A DNA stretch of 64,000 nt from NCBI RefSeq assembly GCF_000184685.1, contig NC_014830.1:3410001-3474000 (forward strand), in the 5' to 3' direction. The position numbers and the translations under genes are program-made. The notes beneath the pieces were generated by a model that was given only the letters and a program-made list of their open reading frames with translations, was not told where the DNA came from and made no database searches. Position 1 is the stretch's first letter. Each line of letters starts with the position of its first letter. Positions 1 through 7,540 of the stretch are shown here, piece after piece. This stretch comes from Intrasporangium calvum DSM 43043 (GTDB lineage: Bacteria; Actinomycetota; Actinomycetes; Actinomycetales; Dermatophilaceae).

Positions 1-2705
1 CCCATGGCGATGACCTGGCCCCCGATGCGGATACCGGTGAGGAAGACCTCCTCGTGCAGGCGCAGACCGCCCCGGCCCACGAGAACGAGTCGGGACACCG
101 CGGCCACGCTGGAGTGAGGGAGTCCATCGACCACCACCGCGGTCACTCGGTGGATGTCGGAATCGGAGCTGAAGAGCGCCGCCCGCAGCATCCGCGAGGA
201 CTTCTGCAACAGTCCGTGCCCGAGATGGACGTGGACGATTTCGGAGCGCCCCTCGGCAGCCCTGTCGTCAAAGGTGATCGGCCTCGGTTCACCAGGCTTC
301 AACCGCGTGTCGAGGCCCCGCAAGGCAGAGTGCCACGACGGGGCGAGCCTCGGCACCTCGAAGACCTGAGCATCCGTGCGCTCGTCACCGACCTCGATGA
401 GGGGAGGCTGATGCGCCAGAGTCAGCGCCGTGTCGACAACGCGCCGGGCATTGGAAGGCGTCAGGTGCATGGCCTCCTTGCGCTGCTCGTACGTCTGCGA
501 CAGCTCGGTGAGCTGCCGGTTCAGCTCGGCGCCTCCCGCCAGCGTGCGGTTGATGATGGCCGCGTGGTCGGTCACAACGGCCTTCTTCGCCCGCGGCTTG
601 TTGCCCGTCGGGCTGAAGTGCTCCTGTACCTCGGAGTCGATGACCTGGTTGACCGACCCGAGATCCTGCGCCACCTGACCGATCTTCTCCGCAATGCGGC
701 GCATGAAGTCCATATCCGCGTCGAACGTCGTCGCCTTCGAGATGGGCGCGAAGTGGAAGATCTCCGGCGTGTACTTCTGTCCGTAGCGGTCGATGCGACC
801 GATGCGCTGCTCGAGTCGTGACGGGTTGAACGGGATGTCGAAGTTGACCAGCCGGTGGCAGTGGGTCTGCAGATCGATCCCCTCGCCGGCGGAGTCCGTG
901 GCCACCAGGACACGGACGGGCTCCTGCGCTGGATCGGCCGTGAAGCGTGCGCGGGTCAGCTCACGCGTCTCGGCGTCGGTCGAGCCCTGGATGGTGGCGA
1001 TCCGGTCGCGGTAGCCGCGCTGCTCGAGGATGTCGACGACCCACTCGAGGGTCGCGGCGTACTCGGTGAAGATGACGACGCGCTCGTTGGTCCACGTCTT
1101 GCGATCGGGGCGACACACAGAGTCTAGGAAGGTGATCAGCGCCTCGAGTCGAGAGTCCGGGCGGTGCTCGTAGCCGCTGCCCCATGTGACGAGACGATCG
1201 ATGTCCTGCGGCTTGGCTGCGACGAGGGGATCCGACCCCTTGCTCTGTCGGAGCGTCACGAACTCCGGCTGATCCGACTGACCTTCTTCCTCGTCCGACT
1301 GGTCGCTGCCCAGGACCTCCTGGTAGTAGTCGTCGTCATCGTCGAGGTCAGGCAGGTGACCGGTGGCGGCAGCGGCGGCATACAGCTCCATCGTGCGGGC
1401 GAAGGCCCACGGGCTGGAGAGGAAGCGCTTCTTCAGGAGCATCGCGACGATGTCCCCGCCGCGGCGCTTGCCGTTGGCGCGGGCGCTCTCAGCGAGGATC
1501 CGGTCGAGATCGGTGAACGCGTCTTGCTCGGACTGGGACGGCGTGAATGGGATCGTCTTGACCTCGCGGGCCTTGAAGTCCTTGTCCTTGATCTCCGTCT
1601 TGAGCCGACGCACCGTCACCTCCTTGAGCGCCGTCTCGTCCAGGGTCGCGCCCCGGCTGAAGCGCCGGTCATCGATCATCTCGAGCAGCGCGGTGAAGCT
1701 CTCGGAGTGGCCGTTGTGCGGGGTTGCGCTGAGGAACAGGCGGTGCTCGCACTTCTCCGCGAGGGCTCGCGTCGCGATGGTGCGCTGGCTGTCGACGGCG
1801 TAGCCGCGCCCTCCGCCGACCGCGCTGGGGCTGGCGGGGGCAACGTGGTGGGCCTCGTCGACGACGAGGGCGTCGAAGGCGAATCGCTTGGCAGTGCTGG
1901 TGTCGCGGACCTGCGCGTAGACGTCGCGGAGAAGACGCTGCGCGCGAAGGGTGGGCAGCCACGCCATGCTCACGATCACCCTCGGGAAGAGGGTGAAAGG
2001 GTTCGCGTTGAGGCCGTGCGTGCGACGAACCTCGGCCATGAGCTCGCTGTTGACGATGACGAAGTCGAGGCCGAACTTCTCGCGCATCTCGTCCTGCCAC
2101 TTGATCGACAAGCTGGGCGGGCAGACGATGACGACCGTGCGCGCGCGGTGACGGAGCAACAGCTCTTGGACCACGAGGCCTGCCTCGATCGTCTTGCCGA
2201 GGCCAACGTCGTCGGCGAGCAGAAGGTTGGTACGCGGCGCCTGGAGCGCTCGTCGCAGCGGCTCGAGCTGGTAGGCCTCTACGTTGGCGCCACTGCGGAA
2301 GGGCGCTTGGTACGACTTGTCGTCGGCGCTGGTGACCGCGCCCCAGCGCACCGCGTCGACGAACGCGGCGAGACTATTCGGGTCGTCGAAGGTCTCGGGC
2401 GTGATCGTCTCTGGAAGGCCCTGGTCAGGCGCCACCGTGTGGCCGACCTCGAGCTCCCAGACGACGTCGAGCTCCTCGCCGAGGCGGTCCTCATCGAGGC
2501 TCTGGAGGCTCACGACGTGGCTTGTGCCGGCTGTGCCTTCATCCGCGGGGCTCCGCGGCAGGCCCTGTTGGCGGACGGCGCCGACCGCCCAGGTCGAGCC
2601 CCGAACCTCGACGACCTGCCCAGGCTCGGGGACCGGTGGGAGGCCATGCTCCGCAGTCTGGCCATCGTTGGTAGTGCCGAGCACGGCTTCTGATACTTGC
2701 GTCAC
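1..2705 (-). CDS. drmD: SNF2-family helicase, probable DISARM DrmD (3' end outside window)
   Basis: The reading frame is open from a GTG at 2705 to the window edge (901 residues), so the gene is partial. An AGGGG ribosome site lies about 9 nt upstream of the GTG. Walker A is ADDVGLGKT with Lys171, Walker B is DEAH at 283-286, and motif VI is QRIGRIDRYGQ from residue 633, so both RecA lobes of a SNF2-like SF2 ATPase are present. The stretch after Walker A (EKFGLDF, then HANPF-like and FPR motifs) matches my memory of DISARM DrmD. DISARM class 1 blocks phage DNA using DrmD, a methylase and DrmABC. The remaining genes would lie to the left, in the direction of transcription. A generic SNF2 helicase from another restriction system is the main alternative. 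Confidence 0.7.
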   Translation of the reverse strand, partial: MTQVSEAVLGTTNDGQTAEHGLPPVPEPGQVVEVRGSTWAVGAVRQQGLPRSPADEGTAGTSHVVSLQSLDEDRLGEELDVVWELEVGHTVAPDQGLPETITPETFDDPNSLAAFVDAVRWGAVTSADDKSYQAPFRSGANVEAYQLEPLRRALQAPRTNLLLADDVGLGKTIEAGLVVQELLLRHRARTVVIVCPPSLSIKWQDEMREKFGLDFVIVNSELMAEVRRTHGLNANPFTLFPRVIVSMAWLPTLRAQRLLRDVYAQVRDTSTAKRFAFDALVVDEAHHVAPASPSAVGGGRGYAVDSQRTIATRALAEKCEHRLFLSATPHNGHSESFTALLEMIDDRRFSRGATLDETALKEVTVRRLKTEIKDKDFKAREVKTIPFTPSQSEQDAFTDLDRILAESARANGKRRGGDIVAMLLKKRFLSSPWAFARTMELYAAAAATGHLPDLDDDDDYYQEVLGSDQSDEEEGQSDQPEFVTLRQSKGSDPLVAAKPQDIDRLVTWGSGYEHRPDSRLEALITFLDSVCRPDRKTWTNERVVIFTEYAATLEWVVDILEQRGYRDRIATIQGSTDAETRELTRARFTADPAQEPVRVLVATDSAGEGIDLQTHCHRLVNFDIPFNPSRLEQRIGRIDRYGQKYTPEIFHFAPISKATTFDADMDFMRRIAEKIGQVAQDLGSVNQVIDSEVQEHFSPTGNKPRAKKAVVTDHAAIINRTLAGGAELNRQLTELSQTYEQRKEAMHLTPSNARRVVDTALTLAHQPPLIEVGDERTDAQVFEVPRLAPSWHSALRGLDTRLKPGEPRPITFDDRAAEGRSEIVHVHLGHGLLQKSSRMLRAALFSSDSDIHRVTAVVVDGLPHSSVAAVSRLVLVGRGGLRLHEEVFLTGIRIGGQVIAM

Positions 2706-2794
2706 TGCAATTTCCCCTGTCCCTGCACGCGAACAACCTAGCCGCCCGCGCCAAGGGCGAGCCGGCGACTCCTACCCTGGCCCGCGGGCGGCCA

Positions 2795-3235
2795 TCAGAA
2801 CTCCCAGACGTGATCCGGGTCGTCCAAGGCCTTGCGAACCTGACCCAGGTCACCAAGATCAGCTAGCGGGGACGTCTTGGCGATATCCACGACCCCCGAG
2901 AGAGCAGCCTGGGCCAGCGTGGCGTCTCCCCGCTCGATGGCCTGGTCGTAGCGGACGAGCAGAGCCTCGACGTTCTGCGCCCGCTCCGCGAAGGCCTGAC
3001 GGAAGTAGTCCTTCAGGACCCTCTCGGCGGCAGCAATACGGTCCAGCTCGAGGCGCTCATAAGCATCGATCTCACGCCGCTTTACTGTCGCCTCTTCGCG
3101 TACAACGAGGTACTCGCGCGTTGCCTCGACGATGTTATTGAGGGCCACGAATGCGTCCAACCCGGACGCAACCTTTCCCAGGCCGCTCGGTCCCGACTTC
3201 ACGACCTTCCCCTTCAGCGGCTCACTGCTGGCCAT
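2795..3235 (-). CDS. Unrecognised 146-aa helical protein upstream of drmD
   Basis: Start chosen at the ATG at 3235, which has GGGAG about 7 nt upstream and sits inside the last codons of the preceding gene, so the two are translationally coupled. The protein is soluble and mostly helical, with a charged middle part (about residues 35-100) rich in Glu, Arg and Ala that could form a coiled coil. It has no signal peptide or membrane segment. It is followed 89 nt later by the SNF2 helicase on the same strand, so the three genes are probably one operon. I do not recognise a family. A partner or immunity role for the membrane protein encoded just before it is inference from the overlap. Confidence 0.6.
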   Translation of the reverse strand: MASSEPLKGKVVKSGPSGLGKVASGLDAFVALNNIVEATREYLVVREEATVKRREIDAYERLELDRIAAAERVLKDYFRQAFAERAQNVEALLVRYDQAIERGDATLAQAALSGVVDIAKTSPLADLGDLGQVRKALDDPDHVWEF

Positions 3236-4205
3236 TGAGGTACTCCCGGTACTTGAACTTGAGGCCCGCCGATCGGGCATTCAGGTCACCCTCGTCGTCA
3301 ACGGGCGGTGTGGTTCCCACATCTCGGACCGCCACAGTGAGGCCCATGGCTTTCTGGAAGAGAGGGGCGTGGACGATCCCGTCGAAGTCGACGGCCTCCA
3401 GCTCGTCGAGGGACTGCGTTGCCCGATCGACGAGCTCGTCCAGAATCGACTGCAGCTCCTTGACGCGCTCGTCTATGGCATCGAACTTGGAGTGCATCGC
3501 CTGCAGGTCCTGCGCGGCGATCTCCGCTTCAGCCACGTATTTCCGGGCCTCGGTAAGGGCCTTCTCGCCTTGAGTGTTCAGTACCAGCCCGCCAACGAGC
3601 AGCGCTGGCCCGACCGTCACGAAATTCAGGGCGGTAGCGCCCAGGGCGACCCCCCCTCCCCCGGAAGCGAGCGATCCGCCGCCAAGCCAGGCCAGCGTGG
3701 CACTCTGGGCGGCCGCGCCACTCAGCGAGCCAATTGCGGTGCCGGTGCTTGCGACGCCCATCGTCGTCACCAAACCTGTCGCGCCGGCCGCGGCACCTAC
3801 CCCTGTGGCACCCGCGCCCACAATCCCTGCGAGCAAGGTGAGCGCTTCCTGCCGGAGGCCGTCAGCCGGCCCGAGCTCGTTGACGTGCACGTCGACGCCG
3901 TCGACGAGCAGTTTCAGCGTCTCATTGACTTGGCGCTGATTGCGGCGGATGAACTCCGACATGCGGGCGACGACGTCTTGCAGCGCCTCCTCTTGGACCT
4001 GGCCGTGCGACCGTAGACGCACATTCGTCTCTTCCGCGCGCTTCTCCGCCGCTTCGCGAGCCTCCTCGTACTTCTCCGTGGCCTCCGCAACGTCGTTGCG
4101 AGCCTGATGCATTTTGTACGCTCCCCAGGCACCGGCAGCAGCGCCGGCGGTGCCGGTGACAACACCCGACGCGATGAGCGCGAGCGGAATGAGCGGTAGC
4201 ACCAT
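3222..4205 (-). CDS. Glycine-rich membrane protein flanked by coiled coils, candidate pore-forming protein
   Basis: 327 aa. The ATG has AGGGGTG 8 nt upstream. The N-terminus (about 1-30) is a hydrophobic segment and is followed by a charged helical stretch (about 33-100). Residues about 120-215 are a long Gly/Ala/Ser/Thr-rich hydrophobic region with many small-residue repeats (GAGATGVGAAAGATG), then a second charged helical stretch (about 215-285). Coiled coil, hydrophobic hairpin, coiled coil is the layout of several pore-forming or membrane-remodelling proteins, but I see no family signature. The gene begins the operon leading into the DrmD-like helicase and overlaps the next gene by 14 nt. 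A membrane-damaging effector in a defence operon is inference only. Confidence 0.6.
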   Translation of the reverse strand: MVLPLIPLALIASGVVTGTAGAAAGAWGAYKMHQARNDVAEATEKYEEAREAAEKRAEETNVRLRSHGQVQEEALQDVVARMSEFIRRNQRQVNETLKLLVDGVDVHVNELGPADGLRQEALTLLAGIVGAGATGVGAAAGATGLVTTMGVASTGTAIGSLSGAAAQSATLAWLGGGSLASGGGGVALGATALNFVTVGPALLVGGLVLNTQGEKALTEARKYVAEAEIAAQDLQAMHSKFDAIDERVKELQSILDELVDRATQSLDELEAVDFDGIVHAPLFQKAMGLTVAVRDVGTTPPVDDEGDLNARSAGLKFKYREYLNGQQ

Positions 4206-4309
4206 CTGACGATCACCCCTATCCAGCGCGGACCGGTGCCCGCGCTACGAAGGTAGCGGGGACGAGGGCTGGGATTGGACAAATGGCCGATATCGGCGCC
4301 CTGCTCGCG

Positions 4310-4329
4310 CGTGTGGGGTAACCCACACG
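4310..4329. repeat. Perfect inverted repeat, possible operator
   Basis: Arms of 8 bp (CGTGTGGG and CCCACACG) around a GTAA loop. It lies about 105 bp upstream of the glycine-rich membrane protein gene and has no T-run, so an operator is as likely as a hairpin. Confidence 0.45.
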
Positions 4330-4393
4330 TAGGTGACACGAGGCCGTCAAGCCCCCGCGCCCGAGCGCGCCGTGCCAGCTGCATTTGGGCTGC

Positions 4394-4418
4394 CACTTGA
4401 CACCTTCCGTGTCAGGTG
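4394..4418. repeat. Imperfect inverted repeat containing TTGACA
   Basis: Ten-bp arms with one mismatch (CACTTGACAC and GTGTCAGGTG) around CTTCC. The left arm contains TTGACA, the -35 consensus, so a repressor bound here could block a promoter. No well-placed -10 was found, so the promoter role is weak. Confidence 0.4.
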
Positions 4419-4563
4419 AGGAACGGGAGTAGCTATCGATGCGGCGCGATGAGGCTTCCGGCGCGCTCCCCCGACCGGTCCGATCTCCCCTGAAGACCAG
4501 GAGAGTCAGTGGGCGGCTGCGGAGGGTTGACCTGCCCTAACAACTCCGCTTGTATCCGTTCAT

Positions 4564-5730
4564 ATGGGCTACTTCGGTTGGCTTGATGGCGACGATTCGC
4601 AGCGAAGCGCCATGCTCGAAGTGGTCAAGATGTTCGAGGACACATCCACCGTCGACGAGCTCGGCATAGGCAGCGTCCGCGACACCTTCTCCAACGCGTT
4701 CTTCCCTGGTACGTCGACTCTTCACACGCGCGTGAAGTACTTCCTCTTCGTCCCGTGGATCGTCAACGACGTCGCCCGTCACAGATGGCCAGTCGAACGC
4801 TCCCAAGCAGAGTTGCGGAGTCGCGAGATCAGGTTGATAAGCGCTCTCGTGGCGGGCGGAGAGAGCCGAGGGGTGATCGGACGAGACGCCAGGAGCACGC
4901 TCAAGCGCATGCCGAGCGAACTGTACTGGGCCAGCCTCGAGCAGGTTGGGATCCGACGGTGGCGCACCTCGATCAACGGCTATTTCCGCAATGCGATCCA
5001 GCACGCGCGAGGCGTCGAGGATCCTGAGCTCGAGGGTATGGGCATGGAACGCCTGGGCATGGCGGCGCTTCCGCCCGCGCCTTCAGATCTGCTCGACACG
5101 ACGACCTTCGCTCTAAACAACGCAGAGGCCGAGTTTCTCAAGGTGAGAATCGCCGATGCCACCCGTGGCTCGCTCTTTGACTGGCTCGCCGTCAACCACC
5201 CGTCGTCCGATGCTGACTGGATCTGGGATCACGAGCGCCGTGACGACTTCCCCGATGAGATGTCAGAGCTGGTCGACGACGCTCGTCGGGTGCACCAGAC
5301 TGCCACCGGACCGGCGATCCTCTACAACCGCATGATGGCGGAGGTGACCGGTAATGACGAGGTGCGTGATGAGTACGCCGACTACCTGAGGTCGTGGGCA
5401 GAAGGCCTGAAAGAGCAGAAGGTCTTCGAAGGGTGGGATCGCTCGCGCTTCTGGAGCCGGATGCTTCAGCTCAACCCACGCATCCGACCCGCAACGCGTC
5501 AGTTCCTCGACACGTGGTGGCAGCTGGCGGAGGCCGGTCGTCACGCAAGCGAAGACGCCCGCGAGTTGGTCACTTCGCGCGAGCTGATGCTCAAACGTAC
5601 GCGAGCTCGTCTTTCCTACCCCGATGCTCGATCCACGTGGAGTGTTGGCGCCGGGACCGGTTGGCTCGACTACCGGTGGAGCATCGCCCGACGTCACCTC
5701 AACGATCTGGCCCATGGACTGGAGGGGTGA
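4564..5730 (+). CDS. DUF6361 family protein, first gene of a three-gene defence-like module
   Basis: 388 aa. The N-terminal pattern (FGWLD, then VDELGIGSVRD, then FFPGTSTLHTR and KYFLFVPW) is the one I associate with DUF6361, a family of unknown biochemistry. No catalytic motif can be named. No clear ribosome site precedes the ATG, and a possible promoter ends almost on it, so the message may be leaderless. The stop at 5728-5730 is directly followed by the phospholipase D start, which is followed by a helicase with a 4-nt overlap: one operon. From memory, DUF6361, PLD and helicase together resemble the Azaca anti-phage system. I am not certain of that assignment. Confidence 0.7.
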   Translation: MGYFGWLDGDDSQRSAMLEVVKMFEDTSTVDELGIGSVRDTFSNAFFPGTSTLHTRVKYFLFVPWIVNDVARHRWPVERSQAELRSREIRLISALVAGGESRGVIGRDARSTLKRMPSELYWASLEQVGIRRWRTSINGYFRNAIQHARGVEDPELEGMGMERLGMAALPPAPSDLLDTTTFALNNAEAEFLKVRIADATRGSLFDWLAVNHPSSDADWIWDHERRDDFPDEMSELVDDARRVHQTATGPAILYNRMMAEVTGNDEVRDEYADYLRSWAEGLKEQKVFEGWDRSRFWSRMLQLNPRIRPATRQFLDTWWQLAEAGRHASEDARELVTSRELMLKRTRARLSYPDARSTWSVGAGTGWLDYRWSIARRHLNDLAHGLEG

Positions 5731-5731
5731 G

Positions 5732-7540
5732 GTGCTGAATCCCGATGTGAGACACCTCCTCACCGACGTCCTTCGCCCCCCGACGGGCTGGCGGCTCGAT
5801 GCAGCCGTTGCGACGACATACACCCTCGACCTCAGCTCATTACTGCTCGCTCCCCTGTCCATGGCGGCTTACGAACAGGCGGAAGCCGGAATCGAGAGCG
5901 CTGCGCCGCACCAACTACTGGAGGCCATCCGACGTTACGCCGGTCGAACCACAGTGTTCTGCCAAGCCGGCGGAATTCATGTGCCGACCACCTACCGCAA
6001 GCTGACGGTGTTCGCGGAGGAAGCGATTATCGAGGTCGCTCCTCCCCCTTCTCGAGTTTTCCACCCGAAGATTTGGGTGCTCCGATTCACCAACGCCTCC
6101 GGGGATCTCACTCATCGGTTGGCCTGCCTCAGCCGCAACCTGACGGGCGACCGTTCCTGGGACACAGTGTTCATGGCCGAGGAGGATGCGACGGCCCCCC
6201 ATCAAATGGCGGCGGAGCCAGCGGCCGCCTTCCTGAAGGATCTGCTGACGATGAGCGTCCGCCCGGTTGCCGACGCACGCGCCGCACTCATCCGCGACCT
6301 CGCCGCGACCCTGAGCGACCGGTCCCTAGGAGTGCCGCCTCCCTTCACCTCCGGCACCCTCTATCCCATGGGAACACCCGGGGGCATGGGTTGGCCGGTA
6401 CCCGCCAGCACCGACCGCTGCCTGGTCGTATCCCCCTTCCTCGATGCCTCCACCGGGCGCCGAATTGCGGGCGGCAGCACCATCGTCTCCCGCGCGGAGA
6501 CGTTCAACCGTTTGGGAGCCGCACCGCTCGACGGACATGAGCTGATGGTCCTGCAGCCTTATGCGGATGCACCGCCCGACGTGATCGCTGATGGGCAGGA
6601 GGCGGAGGGCTCCGGAGGCACGCTCGAGGTGAAGTCTGGTCTGCACGCGAAGGTGTTCGCCTGGGATGTTGGCGGCACGGGCACTCTGCTCGCGGGCTCC
6701 GCAAACGCCACCTCCGCTGCCTTTGGCGGAAACATAGAGTTTGGCGTCTTGCTGAGCGGGCCTGTCGCACACTGCGGAGCGGCCGCGATCCTGAACGACG
6801 ACGATAAGGAGACTGGTCTCATTCGGCTACTGCAGCCCTACAAGCCGAGTGACGAGCCGGTCCCGGACCCGGCGTTCGACTTGGAGAGAGCCATCGAGGA
6901 GTTCCACTCGGCTCTCGCAACCAACGGTCCGGAACTGCACGTGACCGGCGACGCTGATGCCTACAACGTCCAACTCGAGTGGGCATCACCTCCCCCTCAG
7001 CTTGGTGAAAGCTGGCTACGCCCGATAACCCTCAAGGCGGCCCATGACCGTCGGCTCGGTGACCACAATGGTTGGCGGGGCCTCGGGCTGTCCGACTTGA
7101 CCGCGTTTGTGGCCGTCCGAACCCGCCTGGAGCGTCACGGCATCACCGTTGAGCGGTCGAGTGCACTGAGGGCCACACTCGTGGGCGCCCCCGCCGACCG
7201 CGCTCGACGAGTGCTGCGCGACCTGCTGAGCAAGATCGAAGACATCCTTCGTTACCTCGCCCTGCTGCTGCAGGACCCCGGCATCGACGACGTTGCCAGC
7301 GCGATCCTCTGGGGCACGCACGACGAAGGAGCGAAGCACTCGGCCGACCCCCACCGCTGGGTTGACGACCTGGTTCTCGTGGAGCCGCTGGTACACGCCT
7401 TCGGCCGCGATGACGACTCATTGGACCGGGTCAGCAGCCTGCTCGATGATCTTCGCGACGAAGAGGGAAGACTGCCGGACCTCGGACCAGACTTCGACAC
7501 ACTGTGGCGGGTCGTCTCCGCCGCCCGGGAGACACAATGA
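5732..7540 (+). CDS. Phospholipase D-like nuclease/lipase of the DUF6361 module
   Basis: 602 aa from a GTG at 5732. I prefer this start because GGAGGGG lies 5-11 nt upstream; an in-frame ATG at 5714 is the alternative. Two PLD half-sites are visible: HPKIWVLR (His111, Lys113) followed by SRNLTGD, and HAKVFAWD (His305, Lys307, Asp312) followed by a GSANAT strand. The second matches HxKx4D fully, while the first lacks the Asp in the usual place. PLD-fold proteins in defence loci are usually DNases, less often lipases. It abuts DUF6361 and overlaps the helicase start by ATGA, which implies coupled translation and a stoichiometric complex. It resembles the PLD partner of Azaca or DISARM DrmC in concept but is not obviously DrmC. 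Confidence 0.75.
   Translation: MLNPDVRHLLTDVLRPPTGWRLDAAVATTYTLDLSSLLLAPLSMAAYEQAEAGIESAAPHQLLEAIRRYAGRTTVFCQAGGIHVPTTYRKLTVFAEEAIIEVAPPPSRVFHPKIWVLRFTNASGDLTHRLACLSRNLTGDRSWDTVFMAEEDATAPHQMAAEPAAAFLKDLLTMSVRPVADARAALIRDLAATLSDRSLGVPPPFTSGTLYPMGTPGGMGWPVPASTDRCLVVSPFLDASTGRRIAGGSTIVSRAETFNRLGAAPLDGHELMVLQPYADAPPDVIADGQEAEGSGGTLEVKSGLHAKVFAWDVGGTGTLLAGSANATSAAFGGNIEFGVLLSGPVAHCGAAAILNDDDKETGLIRLLQPYKPSDEPVPDPAFDLERAIEEFHSALATNGPELHVTGDADAYNVQLEWASPPPQLGESWLRPITLKAAHDRRLGDHNGWRGLGLSDLTAFVAVRTRLERHGITVERSSALRATLVGAPADRARRVLRDLLSKIEDILRYLALLLQDPGIDDVASAILWGTHDEGAKHSADPHRWVDDLVLVEPLVHAFGRDDDSLDRVSSLLDDLRDEEGRLPDLGPDFDTLWRVVSAARETQ

Larger units (their letters stand above)
4206..4563. promoter_or_regulatory. 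Divergent intergenic region between two defence operons
   Basis: No gene seen. The region separates the minus-strand drmD operon from the plus-strand DUF6361 operon and must carry both promoters. Two inverted repeats are visible: CGTGTGGG-GTAA-CCCACACG at 4310-4329 (perfect 8-bp arms) and CACTTGACAC-CTTCC-GTGTCAGGTG at 4394-4418 (10-bp arms, one mismatch). A TTGACC at 4527-4532 is followed 17 nt later by a weak TTGTAT, which would put transcription at or very near the ATG at 4564. Confidence 0.45.

Noticed and set aside
1164-2693. 509-aa plus-strand open frame
   Set aside because: Antisense of the SNF2 helicase, whose motifs are intact on the minus strand. GC-rich DNA gives long antisense frames.
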